Of a stretch of DNA of 64,000 nucleotides, positions 32,953 through 41,774 are shown piece by piece. Position 1 is the first letter of the stretch. The number at the start of each line of letters is the position of its first letter. The notes under the pieces are model-generated. The model saw nothing but the letters and a program-made list of their open reading frames with translations, did not search any database and was not told the origin of the DNA. This DNA comes from Photobacterium proteolyticum (GTDB lineage: Bacteria > Pseudomonadota > Gammaproteobacteria > Enterobacterales > Vibrionaceae): the NCBI RefSeq assembly GCF_001939735.1, contig NZ_MJIL01000056.1, positions 30,503 to 94,502 on the forward strand, in the 5' to 3' direction. Position numbers and translations under genes: made by a program.

Positions 32953-35900
32953 ATGGCTGAATTTACCCTCCCGCTAGGCAAGGTTCGTTGCATGAACTGT
33001 GCGGGAAAAATCAAGGCATCCTTAACCGCCCTGCCCGGCATTGAATCTGCCGATGTTGATACCCGGCGAGCAATTGTTCGCGGTGACACCGAGCTTCTCC
33101 CTCTTATCAGTGCGATCACAGCACTGGGCTACGAAGCCGGTTACACGCACTCGCTGCCTTTAGCAGGGCTGTCATGTGGCAAATGCGTAAAAAAAGTCGA
33201 ATCTGAGTTTGCCGCCAACCCGCAAATTGCAGATTTCACCGTCAGCAAAACTGAGGCAAGAGTTACCGGAGCCATCACCGAGCAGGCCTTAACGGCTGTG
33301 ATCGAGAACCTCGGCTACCAGGTTGTTGAGCGCCAGCATCATACCCTGCAGCTAAGTGGCCTTTCATGCGGAAAATGCGTGGCTAAACTTGAAGCCGCTT
33401 TCTCTGACAATCCCCTGATAGACAGCTACTCAGTCACTAAAACACAGGCCGAACTCACAGGCTCTCTCTCAAGAGAAGCGGCCATTGCTATCATCGAGCA
33501 AACGGGTTACCGCGTACCTGACGCGCAAGTCGTCGAACTCACCTTGTCTGGACTTAGCTGCGGAAAATGTGTGGCTAAAGTAAACAAGGCACTGGACGCA
33601 CACCCGCAGATCACTGCGTATGAGGTAAGCAAAACACGGGCAGAAATCACTACCTATGCCGATTCAGATACGCTCATCGCCATTATTGAAGAACTTGGTT
33701 TCTCGGCACAGCAGGTACAGGCTGATGATAAACGGACGCCAGAACCAGTTGTACCATCAGATAAACCAATAGAAAACATGGCCCCCATAGCCTACAGCAA
33801 ACATGCTCCAGCCAATGAGGGCAAGACCACCCAATTGCTGCTTTCCGGCATGACCTGTGCCAGTTGCGTCGCTTCTGTTGAAAAGGCGATTCTCGCCGTT
33901 CCCGGTGTAGACAGTGCCAATGTAAACCTTGCTGAAAGAATGGCCCTTGTTTCAGGGCAGGCTCAGGTAGAAGACGTTATTACAGCAATTACCGATGCCG
34001 GTTACGGTGCTGAGCAGAGCGAGGATGAACAAAGCCGCCGTCAGCGGCAACAGCAGCAAAACGAACAAACCTTCCGACGCCACCTGCGCAATGCGTTTAT
34101 TGCCCTCGGTGCCGGGATCCCGATGATGGCCTGGGGAGTCTTTGGTGGCAGCATGATGATCACGTCCACCAGCAGCCAGATCAGCTGGGGGCTCGTCGGC
34201 CTGCTGACACTCTTACTGTTGTTTACCATCGGACGGCATTTCTATACCAATAGCTGGAAAGCTTTTAAGCACCATCGGGCCACCATGGATACCCTCGTCG
34301 CCCTCGGCACAGGCTCAGCCTGGCTCTACTCGATGCTGGTCGTCATCATTCCGGATATCTTCCCGATGCAAGCCCGGCATGTCTATTTCGAGGCATCCGC
34401 GATGATCCTCGGCCTCATCACCCTAGGCCATGCCCTCGAAGCCAGAGCCCGGAGCCGCACCTCGAAAGCCCTCGAGCAACTGATTGATCTTCAGCCTCAG
34501 ACAGCCATTGTCGTGAGCCAAGAAGGTGAGCAGGAAGTGCCTCTTGCTGAAGTGCAAACCGGTATGTTGCTTCGCCTGTATCCCGGTGCCAAGGTTCCTG
34601 TCGACGGCACCATCGAAAGCGGACAGAGCTACCTCGACGAATCGATGCTGACCGGTGAACCGCTTCCGGCCAACAAACAGCAAGGCGACAAACTTCACGC
34701 CGGTACCATCAACCAGGACGGCAGCCTGCTATTTCGTGCCGAACAAATCGGCAACGACACCATGCTGGCACGAATTATCAGCCTAGTGCGTCAGGCCCAG
34801 AGCAGTAAACCCGCGCTTGCCCGCCTGGCAGATACCATCTCGGCGATTTTTGTCCCTGCAGTGATGATCATCGCCATCTTAACGGCCATGGTTTGGTATT
34901 ACTTTGGCCCGGCACCATCCTCTATTTATATGCTGGTCACAGCAACTACGGTGCTGATCATTGCCTGCCCGTGTGCGTTAGGATTAGCAACGCCAATGTC
35001 GGTCACCGTCGGGGTTGGCAGAGCCGCAGAATACGGTGTGCTAATCCGTGATGCTGAAGCGATGCAGGTTGCTGCCGGTATCGATACGGTAGTCCTCGAT
35101 AAAACAGGTACATTGACAGAAGGCAAGCCTCAGGTCATCGACTGCCGTAGCTACGGCACCAGCGAAAATCACCTGCTTGCCCTCTCTGCCAGCCTGGAGC
35201 AAGGCTCCGAGCACCCGCTTGCCAAGGCGATCGTCAATGCAGCCGCAACTCGTGAGCTGCCTCTGTCAGCCCAGTCCGAATTCAAGGCAATGCCCGGCTT
35301 CGGCGTTGTAGGAACTGTCGACGGACACCAGCTAGCACTCGGTAACCAAAAGTTGATGACGAAAAACAACCTAGATATTGGTCAGGCAGCTGTGGATGCC
35401 GAAGCCATTGCCAGCCAGGGAGCAACCCCTATCTATGTGGCCATCAACAATCAGCTGGCAGGAATATTGGGCGTCAGCGATCCGCTAAGAGCGGATTCCG
35501 TCGCGGCTATCAACCGACTGAAAAACATGAAGCTCGATGTGGTTATGTTGACCGGTGATACCGAAACCACCGCCAGGGCAATTGCTCGCCAGGCAGGTAT
35601 AGATACAGTGATCGCCGGTGTATTGCCTGACGGCAAAGCCGCAAAAATTGCCGATCTTCAACAGCAAGGCAAACGCGTTGCTATGGTCGGTGACGGTATC
35701 AATGATGCCCCGGCGTTGGCGCAGGCCGAAGTCGGTATTGCGATGGGCAGTGGTAGCGACGTGGCCATTGAAAGTGCCCAGTTGACACTGATCCGCCACT
35801 CTCTGCATGGGGTTGCCGATGCACTTCAGCTATCTGCTGCAACCTTAAAGAACATGAAACAGAACCTGTTCGGCGCATTTATCTACAATACCCTGGGGAT

Positions 35901-36048
35901 CCCGGTTGCCGCAGGCATACTATTCCCGTTGACTGGTGCCTTGCTCAGCCCGGTTATTGCCGGAGCTGCGATGGCATTATCCTCTATCACGGTTGTCAGC
36001 AATGCTAACCGGCTACGGCTATTCAAACCCGACAATCAGGAGAACTAA
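32953..36048 (+). CDS. copA: Cu(I)-translocating P1B-type ATPase CopA with five metal-binding domains
   Basis: 1031 residues, longer than E. coli CopA (834). Five heavy-metal-associated domains precede the pump, with CxxC pairs at C13/C16 (CMNC), C75/C78, C139/C142, C203/C206 (all CGKC) and C302/C305 (CASC). Domains 2-4 recur exactly every 64 residues, so they look like tandem duplications. The pump has the TGEPLP actuator loop, the membrane CPC at 672-674, phosphorylated D716 in DKTGTLTEG, the HP motif (EHPLAKA) and GDGINDAPALAQAEVGIAMG. It exports Cu(I) from cytoplasm to periplasm. AAGGA precedes the start. CueR control is likely. Confidence 0.96.
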   Translation: MAEFTLPLGKVRCMNCAGKIKASLTALPGIESADVDTRRAIVRGDTELLPLISAITALGYEAGYTHSLPLAGLSCGKCVKKVESEFAANPQIADFTVSKTEARVTGAITEQALTAVIENLGYQVVERQHHTLQLSGLSCGKCVAKLEAAFSDNPLIDSYSVTKTQAELTGSLSREAAIAIIEQTGYRVPDAQVVELTLSGLSCGKCVAKVNKALDAHPQITAYEVSKTRAEITTYADSDTLIAIIEELGFSAQQVQADDKRTPEPVVPSDKPIENMAPIAYSKHAPANEGKTTQLLLSGMTCASCVASVEKAILAVPGVDSANVNLAERMALVSGQAQVEDVITAITDAGYGAEQSEDEQSRRQRQQQQNEQTFRRHLRNAFIALGAGIPMMAWGVFGGSMMITSTSSQISWGLVGLLTLLLLFTIGRHFYTNSWKAFKHHRATMDTLVALGTGSAWLYSMLVVIIPDIFPMQARHVYFEASAMILGLITLGHALEARARSRTSKALEQLIDLQPQTAIVVSQEGEQEVPLAEVQTGMLLRLYPGAKVPVDGTIESGQSYLDESMLTGEPLPANKQQGDKLHAGTINQDGSLLFRAEQIGNDTMLARIISLVRQAQSSKPALARLADTISAIFVPAVMIIAILTAMVWYYFGPAPSSIYMLVTATTVLIIACPCALGLATPMSVTVGVGRAAEYGVLIRDAEAMQVAAGIDTVVLDKTGTLTEGKPQVIDCRSYGTSENHLLALSASLEQGSEHPLAKAIVNAAATRELPLSAQSEFKAMPGFGVVGTVDGHQLALGNQKLMTKNNLDIGQAAVDAEAIASQGATPIYVAINNQLAGILGVSDPLRADSVAAINRLKNMKLDVVMLTGDTETTARAIARQAGIDTVIAGVLPDGKAAKIADLQQQGKRVAMVGDGINDAPALAQAEVGIAMGSGSDVAIESAQLTLIRHSLHGVADALQLSAATLKNMKQNLFGAFIYNTLGIPVAAGILFPLTGALLSPVIAGAAMALSSITVVSNANRLRLFKPDNQEN

Positions 36049-36049
36049 T

Positions 36050-36127
36050 ATGATTGCCCTTATCGGCTTGGCTGCCATCGCTTTTATTGTCTGGTGGTTC
36101 TGGTTGCACCCTGCCACCAAGAGCTAA
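36050..36127 (+). CDS. 25-residue membrane peptide downstream of copA
   Basis: The frame starts two bases after the copA stop with a strong AGGAG site at proper distance. It reads MIALIGLAAIAFIVWWFWLH followed by PATKS. The single hydrophobic helix ends in aromatic residues. It strongly resembles the N-terminal anchor (…VWWFWL…) that I recall on small cupredoxin-domain proteins found after copA in related bacteria, but the cupredoxin part is missing. It may be a truncated remnant or a KdpF-like small subunit. It should be translated with copA. Confidence 0.6.
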   Translation: MIALIGLAAIAFIVWWFWLHPATKS

Positions 36128-36183
36128 CGGCTGGATTTTATCGGCCAACCCCGCATCCACTACCTCTGCTGTTAGCCATAATT

Positions 36184-36217
36184 ACAGATAACTGATATAA
36201 CCCAATCAGTTATCTGT
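36184..36217. promoter_or_regulatory. Perfect 13-bp inverted repeat before the TraB/GumN gene
   Basis: ACAGATAACTGAT (36184-36196) and ATCAGTTATCTGT (36205-36217) flank eight bases. The stem is AT-rich and followed only by CTCATTT. It could end copA transcription weakly or act as an operator 20 bases before the next start. Confidence 0.55.
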
Positions 36218-36237
36218 CTCATTTCGCTACGGTGATC

Positions 36238-37101
36238 ATGTTTAAGTCTATTTTATCCAAAGCGCTGCTCTTACTGCCTTTTATAACGACCAGTGCAATC
36301 GCTGAACCCTTGGCCTGGCTGGCCAAGGATTCACAGCGTCAGTTTGTTCTTTTAGGCTCAATTCATGCCGGGGAACAAGATTTCTACCCGTTACCTCAGG
36401 CATTTCTCGACTACTGGCCCGAAGCTGACGGCTTGGTTGTCGAGGCAAACATTCTTGAATCCAGTGATGTCACTATCAATCGGGATATTCCGACATCAGG
36501 TAGTCTGCTCGACAATAATGATAAAGAAATACTGTCTGATATCGCCAAGCAGGCAAAACTCCCCTACCTGTCACTGATTCATAGCCCGCCCTGGTTGACA
36601 GCCATGAACCTGCAAATGGCCATGGTATCGCAGGCAGGACTGAGTCCGCTCCAGGGTGTTGATGTCGTCCTTCTTCAAAGAGCACAGCAACAGCAGCTTC
36701 CTATTCTGGAACTCGAGAGCGTCAACCAGCAAGTAGCCCTTATGGAAAATTTGCCTGATTATGGCGAGGACCTCCTGCTCAGTACTATCCGTGAATGGAG
36801 TGCAATGCAAACGGAGCTCAATTGCCTTGTCTCAGCGTGGAAAGCTGGCGATCTCCAACACCAGTTGTCCTTGATGGAAGAGAGCCAATATTCAGACGAA
36901 ACCGAAGAGAAACTGATTTTCGAGCGCAACCGTGACTGGGCAAATCAGCTGACCAACAAGGCAAGCTACCAAAAGGGGACCTACCTTGTCGTTGTCGGTG
37001 CGATGCACATGCTCGGTGATCAAGGCTTACCAACGCTACTGGAAAAGCAGGGCTTTACCCTCAAGCGGCTGACAGAAGGTGAAAAGTCCCAATGTGAATG
37101 A
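36238..37101 (+). CDS. TraB/GumN family exported protein
   Basis: 287 residues from MFKSILSKA; a GTG two codons upstream is possible. The signal peptide ends near AIAEP. The TraB (PF01963) pattern is visible: FVLLGSIHAGEQDFYPLP at the start, DGLVVEANIL, GVDVVLLQRAQQQQLPILELES in the middle and VVVGAMHMLGDQGLPTLLEKQGF at the end; the conserved GxxH and late GxxHxxG histidines are a metal-dependent hydrolase-like arrangement. Relatives include GumN and the tiki metalloproteases. The function here is unknown. It probably acts in the periplasm. Confidence 0.85.
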   Translation: MFKSILSKALLLLPFITTSAIAEPLAWLAKDSQRQFVLLGSIHAGEQDFYPLPQAFLDYWPEADGLVVEANILESSDVTINRDIPTSGSLLDNNDKEILSDIAKQAKLPYLSLIHSPPWLTAMNLQMAMVSQAGLSPLQGVDVVLLQRAQQQQLPILELESVNQQVALMENLPDYGEDLLLSTIREWSAMQTELNCLVSAWKAGDLQHQLSLMEESQYSDETEEKLIFERNRDWANQLTNKASYQKGTYLVVVGAMHMLGDQGLPTLLEKQGFTLKRLTEGEKSQCE

Positions 37102-37116
37102 GGAAATTAAGGGCTT

Positions 37117-37146
37117 GAGATGCGCTACCAAACTGCGCTATTCACC
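37117..37146 (-). pseudogene. 5'-half fragment of tRNA-Pro
   Basis: On the minus strand this equals the first 30 or so bases of the intact tRNA-Pro (acceptor 5' strand, D-arm), then diverges. It is the most distal and most decayed member of the tRNA-Pro array. Confidence 0.6.
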
Positions 37147-37510
37147 ATCAATAAATAGATGCAAAAAAGCCCGGCTACGCGCCCCGGTCAAATGACGAGG
37201 CTTTAGAAGAGTGGTCGGTGAAAAGCCAATTCAAGATCCCAATCAAGGTCTTAGGGAACCCCCGACCCTCTGGTCCGCTATTCCAAAGAGCTTGGATGCG
37301 CTGCCAAACTGCGCTATTCACCATCAATAAACAGATACAAAAAAGCCCGGCTACGCGCCCCGGTCAAATGACGAGGCTTTAGAAGAGTGGTTGGTGAAGA
37401 GCCAATTCAAGATCCCAATCAAGGTCTTAGGGAACCCCCAACCCTCTGGTCCGCTATTCCAAAGAGCTTGGGATGCGCTGCCAAACTGCACTATTCACCA
37501 CCAATAAACA
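37147..37510 (-). repeat. Two tandem ~179-bp units with decayed tRNA-Pro copies
   Basis: Units start near 37147 and 37326 and share a terminator-like segment (AAAAAAGCCCGG…GACGAGGCTTT), then a tRNA-Pro-like copy (about 37212-37323 and 37389-37500). In each copy acceptor ends GGTGAATAGCGC and CACCGACCA survive, but the anticodon arm is lost and about 35 extra bases are inserted in the T-arm side (CAATTCAAGATCCCAATCAA). They lie downstream of the array terminator and are unlikely to give functional tRNA. Confidence 0.65.
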
Positions 37511-37515
37511 GATGC

Positions 37516-37544
37516 AAAAAAGCCCCGTCAAATGACGAGGCTTT
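37516..37544 (-). terminator. Terminator of the tRNA-Pro array
   Basis: On the minus strand GCCTCGTCA-TT-TGACGGGGC is followed by TTTTTT. It stands eight bases after the CCA of the last intact tRNA-Pro. Confidence 0.8.
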
Positions 37545-37551
37545 AGAAGAG

Positions 37552-37628
<77 letters not shown>

Positions 37629-37644
37629 ACTAAATTGGCTTTTG

Positions 37645-37721
37645 GTGTACCCCGCCGAGGGTCGCCCTCTGGTCCGCTATTCCTAAAATCAGGATGCTCT
37701 GCCAAAGTGCGCTATTCACCG
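37645..37721 (-). pseudogene. Degenerate tRNA-Pro copy between intact copies 1 and 2
   Basis: The 5' half (CGGTGAATAGCGCACTTTGG) is kept, but the anticodon arm is replaced by ATCCTGATTTTAGGAATAGC and the T-arm is lost; the 3' end retains only CACC. It cannot fold as a normal cloverleaf. Confidence 0.65.
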
Positions 37722-37783
37722 AATGTATATATTTAACATCGTATCCGATGATTCTGCCCGGTTGTACCCAGCAGATTGAAGAG

Positions 37784-37860
<77 letters not shown>

Positions 37861-37876
37861 ACTAAATTGGCTTTTG

Positions 37877-37953
37877 GTGTACCCCGCCGAGGGTCGCCCT
37901 CTGGTCCGCTATTCCTAAAATCAGGATGCCCAACCAAGGTGCGCTATTCACCG
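37877..37953 (-). pseudogene. Degenerate tRNA-Pro copy between intact copies 2 and 3
   Basis: Same kind of decay as the copy at 37645-37721, with extra changes in the D-arm (CACCTTGGTTGGGCATCC). Confidence 0.65.
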
Positions 37954-38016
37954 ACTGTATATATTTAACATCGTATCCGATGGTATCTGCCCGGCGATGC
38001 CCAACAGATTGAAAAG

Positions 38017-38093
<77 letters not shown>

Positions 38094-38109
38094 ACTAAAT
38101 TGGCTTTTG

Positions 38110-38186
38110 GTGTACCCCGCCGAGGGTCGCCCTCTGGTCCGCTATTCCTAAAATCAGGATGCTCTGCCAAAGTGCGCTATTCACCG
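38110..38186 (-). pseudogene. Degenerate tRNA-Pro copy between intact copies 3 and 4
   Basis: Nearly identical to the degenerate copy at 37645-37721, which shows that intact and decayed copies were duplicated together as one ~232-bp unit. Confidence 0.65.
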
Positions 38187-38248
38187 AATGTATATATTTA
38201 ACATCGTATCCGATGATTCTGCCCGGCTGTACCCAGCAGATTGAAGAG

Positions 38249-38325
<77 letters not shown>

Positions 38326-38341
38326 ACTAAATTGGCTTTTG

Positions 38342-38417
38342 GTGTACCCCGCCGAGGGTCGCCTCTGGTCCGCTATTCCTAGAATCAGGATGCCCTACCA
38401 GACTGCGCTATTCACCG
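38342..38417 (-). pseudogene. Degenerate tRNA-Pro copy, first in the transcript
   Basis: The 5' half (CGGTGAATAGCGCAGTCTGG) is closer to the intact gene than the other decayed copies; the anticodon and T-arms are damaged in the same way. Confidence 0.6.
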
Positions 38418-38451
38418 ACAATCATCAGCAGTATCATTGCTGAGGCCGCTT

Positions 38452-38479
38452 ATAATACTCGCAAGTTAAATTTACGCAA
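38452..38479 (-). promoter_or_regulatory. Promoter of the tRNA-Pro array
   Basis: On the minus strand TTGCGT and TATTAT are spaced by 16 bases, followed by a GC-rich discriminator (AAGCGGCC), a feature of stringently controlled stable-RNA promoters. Confidence 0.6.
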
Positions 38480-38682
38480 GTATTACGCCGGATTTTTTTC
38501 CGTTCTCAATTCGTTTGCTTATCTAAGCATCAAAACCCAGGAAAAACTAACAGTTAAGTGATCTCAGACTCATCTTTAGAACAGTTATTAAACAATGCGC
38601 CTACCATTGATCCAGATCATCATAACATTTTTGTTGCATTAGGTATCGTGTAGCCACTATCCCACGACTTAAAGGACTTAAC
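38480..38682. other. Divergent intergenic region, tRNA-Pro array / DUF3149 gene
   Basis: No gene is seen. It should contain the promoter of the small DUF3149 gene; AAAGGACTT lies just upstream of its ATG as ribosome-binding site. Confidence 0.3.
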
Positions 38683-38823
38683 ATGGATTTTTGGCTAGAT
38701 CTCCTATTTGGCAATGCCGTTGGACTGTCTTCAATGATCGTGATCTTCGGAGCCTTGGGATTAATGTTATTTTTCGGTGGTTACTTTGTCTACAAAGCAC
38801 TATCGGCACCTTCTCCTCACTAG
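38683..38823 (+). CDS. DUF3149 small membrane protein
   Basis: 46 residues: MDFWLDLLFGNAVGLSSMIV, then IFGALGLMLFFGGYFVYKAL and SAPSPH. It has the DUF3149 pattern (xFWLDLLFGNxVGLSSMIVI…GYFIYK) with a single membrane helix. AAAGGACTT precedes the start and a terminator follows. Function unknown. Genes this short are often missed in annotation. Confidence 0.85.
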   Translation: MDFWLDLLFGNAVGLSSMIVIFGALGLMLFFGGYFVYKALSAPSPH

Positions 38824-38851
38824 AGCCAATTAGCAAACTAATTTGCTTGCA

Positions 38852-38890
38852 CCAGGGTCAAAGTGTCGGTCTTGACCCTGGATTTCTTTT
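38852..38890 (+). terminator. Terminator of the DUF3149 gene
   Basis: CCAGGGTCAA (38852-38861) pairs with TTGACCCTGG (38872-38881), then ATTTCTTTTT. Confidence 0.8.
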
Positions 38891-38946
38891 TGTGCCGGAG
38901 TGAAATGGTTATAATCAGTTTAACCATAGTCAAACTCCGTACCACC

Positions 38947-39528
38947 ATGTCAGATTCCGATGAACTCGATCTCTTTCGTGAGATGATGGCCGATGTCTCG
39001 CCAATCAAACAAGACCAAGTAGAAACTGTTCATAAACATCAGGTTACTGATGCGCATATCGCTCGCCGACTTGCCGCTCAAACCCTGTCGGACAGCGATC
39101 CCGAATATCTGTCGCTCGATTACGCCAAAATGCTCAAGCCAGATGATATGGTTGAATTTAAACGTGATGGCGTTCAGGAAGGGGTCTTTCGCAAGCTTCG
39201 CCTGGGTAAATACGATCTCCAGGCCCGGTTGGATTTACATCGCAAGACACTCAAACAAGCCCGTGATGAAATCCTGCACTTTCTCAAGCAATGCCAGCGC
39301 ATGGATATCCGCACAGTGATCATCGTCCATGGGAAAGGTGAACGCTCAAATCCCCCAGCTCTTATGAAAAGCTATGTCGCTACCTGGCTGGAGCAAATTT
39401 CCGATGTTATGTGCTTTCACTCTGCCCTGCGACAACATGGCGGGAATGGAGCCTTGTACGTCATGCTCAAGAAAAGCCCGGAACGCAAGCTAGAAAACCG
39501 TGAACGACACCAAAAGCGGCAGAACTAG
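38947..39528 (+). CDS. smrB: Ribosome-rescue endonuclease SmrB
   Basis: 193 residues from MSDSDELDLF; the open frame extends upstream into the preceding terminator, so the earlier ATGs are not used. The C-terminal Smr domain (about 100-180) has LDLHRKTLKQARDEILHFL and VIIVHGKGER, the DLHxxT and HGKG motifs needed for nuclease activity. In E. coli SmrB cleaves mRNA at collided ribosomes. The N-terminal extension is charged and helical as in other SmrB proteins. The tail is very basic. Confidence 0.93.
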   Translation: MSDSDELDLFREMMADVSPIKQDQVETVHKHQVTDAHIARRLAAQTLSDSDPEYLSLDYAKMLKPDDMVEFKRDGVQEGVFRKLRLGKYDLQARLDLHRKTLKQARDEILHFLKQCQRMDIRTVIIVHGKGERSNPPALMKSYVATWLEQISDVMCFHSALRQHGGNGALYVMLKKSPERKLENRERHQKRQN

Positions 39529-39554
39529 CCGGTAGGCCATTCACTCCAAGGGCA

Positions 39555-39577
39555 AAGAGGAGCCATTGGCTCCTCTT
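39555..39577. terminator. Hairpin after smrB
   Basis: AAGAGGAGCC-ATT-GGCTCCTCTT is a perfect 10-bp stem between convergent genes; a short T tract follows only on one side. Confidence 0.55.
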
Positions 39578-39594
39578 GCTACGACAAAATCCAA

Positions 39595-40209
39595 TTACGC
39601 CATTACAACGACCCGCACAGCCAGCAAAATCAGCACCACGCCTGACAACCGGTCGATCAACTGAGCCTTCGAACGCAACTTGTCCAGCACCTTGGGATTA
39701 GAGAGTACAAACGCTATCAGGGTATACCAGAGTCCATCTACCAACAGTGGTGTGGCAACAATCACCGCCCGGCTGGTTACCTCGGTGCCGACTGCAACAA
39801 ACTGGCTAAACAAAGCCAGAAAGAACAAGGCAAGTTTAGGGTTGAGCAGTGAAATCATCAATCCGTCACGGGCAGCTGTCTTGAGGTCAACCTGTTTGCC
39901 TGCCGCCAGTTTTGCGGCAACGCCGCCTTTGGAACGCAATGCGTTCACGCCCAAATACGCAAGATATGCAGCACCGGCATAGGTAATCACCGAAAATAAC
40001 ATCGGTGACTGCTTGAGCACCACGGCCAGGCCCAGCAAGGTCAGCAAGGCATAGACGCCAACCCCCAGGGCATGCGACCAGGACGTCACCACACCATGCA
40101 ACCGTCCTCCGGCCAAGCTATGCTTTGCGACCACGGCCAAACTCGGCCCCGGCGACATCGCCCCAAGCATGCAAATCATTAATAACGAAAGCCAAATACT
40201 GAATGTCAT
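39595..40209 (-). CDS. LysE/RhtB family amino-acid exporter
   Basis: 204 residues with five to six membrane segments. The N-terminal MLGAMSPGPSLAVVAKHSLAGGRLHG and LNPKLALFFLALFSQFV (about 125) are the two LysE/RhtB signatures. It exports an amino acid or related metabolite; specificity cannot be read from sequence. A LysR-type regulator gene lies upstream on the same strand, 81 bases away, and may control it. Confidence 0.88.
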   Translation of the reverse strand: MTFSIWLSLLMICMLGAMSPGPSLAVVAKHSLAGGRLHGVVTSWSHALGVGVYALLTLLGLAVVLKQSPMLFSVITYAGAAYLAYLGVNALRSKGGVAAKLAAGKQVDLKTAARDGLMISLLNPKLALFFLALFSQFVAVGTEVTSRAVIVATPLLVDGLWYTLIAFVLSNPKVLDKLRSKAQLIDRLSGVVLILLAVRVVVMA

Positions 40210-40290
40210 CTTTTACTCCTTAAGCTGACATTCAAGGTAACAGCCAAATGCTATTACCTGAAATCAAAATAAATCATCACAGTTATGATT

Positions 40291-41211
40291 TTAAGTCATA
40301 CTGATGGAGTACATCGAACTGCGCATCACACCTAACACCTGCTCTCTTAACCAGCTGTGAGCAGGATCGCTATCAAACCTCGGGTGCCACAACAGCCAGT
40401 ATCTATGCTCGGGAGCGGGAATCGGCAGCGACACATAGGTGATCGGGAACAGGCGCTTCATGTTTATGGCAATATGCTCGGGGATCACCATCAGCATGTC
40501 AGTGCGGCAAATCGTATGAAAAGCAGAACCGAAAAACGGAACAGAAAACTGAATATTCCGGGTAAGCCCCTGCTCGGCAAGATTGTGATCGACAAAGCTG
40601 TCCTTGTCTCCCCCGCCAGACACCCTTAGGTGGTTATATTGCACAAACTCATCGACAGTCAATGAGGCTTTTGCTGCCAGCGGGTGATCACTGCGCATGA
40701 CACATACCGGGTAGTCCGCGCCGATAGATCGGCCGCACAACCCTGACGGGATCTCGGGCAACATCGTAGAGACCAACTGAATATCCAGGTCAGCCAACCG
40801 GGCGAACAGCTCCGGCGACCAAAGCTGATAGGCAAGGCAAAGCTTTGGGGCCCGCAGCTCAAGTTGCTCCACAATGTCAGGTAAAATATATTGAGCCACA
40901 TAATCTGATGACGACAGTACGACTTTTCCCTGCCACTGCGCCGGATCAAAGTCATCGCTGGCAAACAACGACTGGCAATCGGCCAGTACCCCATCCAGCT
41001 TTTGCTTAAGCTGCTCGGCCTTGGGGGTCGGCAGCAGGCGGTTTCCGTCTCTCACCAGCAAGGGGTCATTAAATAACTCCCGCAACTGGTTGAGCTGGCG
41101 ACTCACTGCCGACTGAGTAATATAGAGCCGTTCAGCCGTGCGGCTGACATGGCACTCATCGAGCAAAACCTGAAGAGTACGAAGCAAATTGAGATTCGTG
41201 TGCTTATCCAT
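40291..41211 (-). CDS. LysR-type transcriptional regulator
   Basis: 306 residues. The N-terminal winged helix (LNLLRTLQVLLDECHVSRTAERLYITQSAVSRQLNQLRELFNDPLLVR) is typical, and the effector domain spans about 90-300. The regulator belongs to the subgroup with a short C-terminal lobe and VSRTAERLYITQSAVSRQL helix. The target is not proven; the LysE-type exporter gene downstream is the natural candidate. Confidence 0.88.
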   Translation of the reverse strand: MDKHTNLNLLRTLQVLLDECHVSRTAERLYITQSAVSRQLNQLRELFNDPLLVRDGNRLLPTPKAEQLKQKLDGVLADCQSLFASDDFDPAQWQGKVVLSSSDYVAQYILPDIVEQLELRAPKLCLAYQLWSPELFARLADLDIQLVSTMLPEIPSGLCGRSIGADYPVCVMRSDHPLAAKASLTVDEFVQYNHLRVSGGGDKDSFVDHNLAEQGLTRNIQFSVPFFGSAFHTICRTDMLMVIPEHIAINMKRLFPITYVSLPIPAPEHRYWLLWHPRFDSDPAHSWLREQVLGVMRSSMYSISMT

Positions 41212-41233
41212 AACAAAGCCTGACTACAGTAGA

Positions 41234-41719
41234 CTAGCCGTTGGTGGTTTTGGCTATCGGTGCAAAGCTACCCCGGGTCAGAGACAGCAGATCAGCCGGT
41301 GCCAGCTCAATCTCCAAGCCACGTCGCCCGGCGCTCACACAGACAGTGTCGAACTGCTCGGCCGATTTATCAAGAAAGGTCGGCAGGCGCTTTTTTTGCC
41401 CCAGCGGACTAATGCCTCCGACAATATAACCAGTCGTCTTCTCGGCTATTTGAGGATCGGCCATATCTGCCTTCTTGCCACCTGCGGCCTTGGCTGCCGC
41501 TTTCAAATCCAGCATACCGGCAACCGGTACAATCGCGACCGCCAGCTTCTTCGGATCACCATTCAGCGAAAATAACAGCGTCTTGAACACCCGGTTAGGA
41601 TCCTGACCGAGCACCTCTGCCGCCTCCAGGCCAAAGTTCGTGTTGGCCGGATCATGGTCATACTGGTGAACGGTGTAATTGATTTTTTGCTTTTTCGCGA
41701 GGTTGATTGCTGGCGTCAT
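41234..41719 (-). CDS. ybaK: Cys-tRNA(Pro) deacylase YbaK
   Basis: 161 residues, full length. The YbaK/EbsC fold is shown by TPAINLAKKQKINYTVHQYDHD, FKTLLFSLNGDPKKLAVAIVPV (with the catalytic lysine), GYIVGGISPLGQKKRLPTFLD and the C-terminal RGLEIELAPADLLSLTRGSFAPI. It hydrolyses cysteine mischarged onto tRNA-Pro by prolyl-tRNA synthetase. It lies about 3 kb from the tRNA-Pro array, which may be coincidence. Confidence 0.95.
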   Translation of the reverse strand: MTPAINLAKKQKINYTVHQYDHDPANTNFGLEAAEVLGQDPNRVFKTLLFSLNGDPKKLAVAIVPVAGMLDLKAAAKAAGGKKADMADPQIAEKTTGYIVGGISPLGQKKRLPTFLDKSAEQFDTVCVSAGRRGLEIELAPADLLSLTRGSFAPIAKTTNG

Positions 41720-41774
41720 CGTTTTCTCTGGACGGTTAACACATAGGGGATCAATATATCCAACCTATCTACAA

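Noticed and set aside
41234..41719. Functional link between YbaK (Cys-tRNA-Pro editing) and the nearby tRNA-Pro array
   Set aside because: They are 3 kb apart, on the same strand but separated by several unrelated genes and terminators; proximity alone is not evidence.
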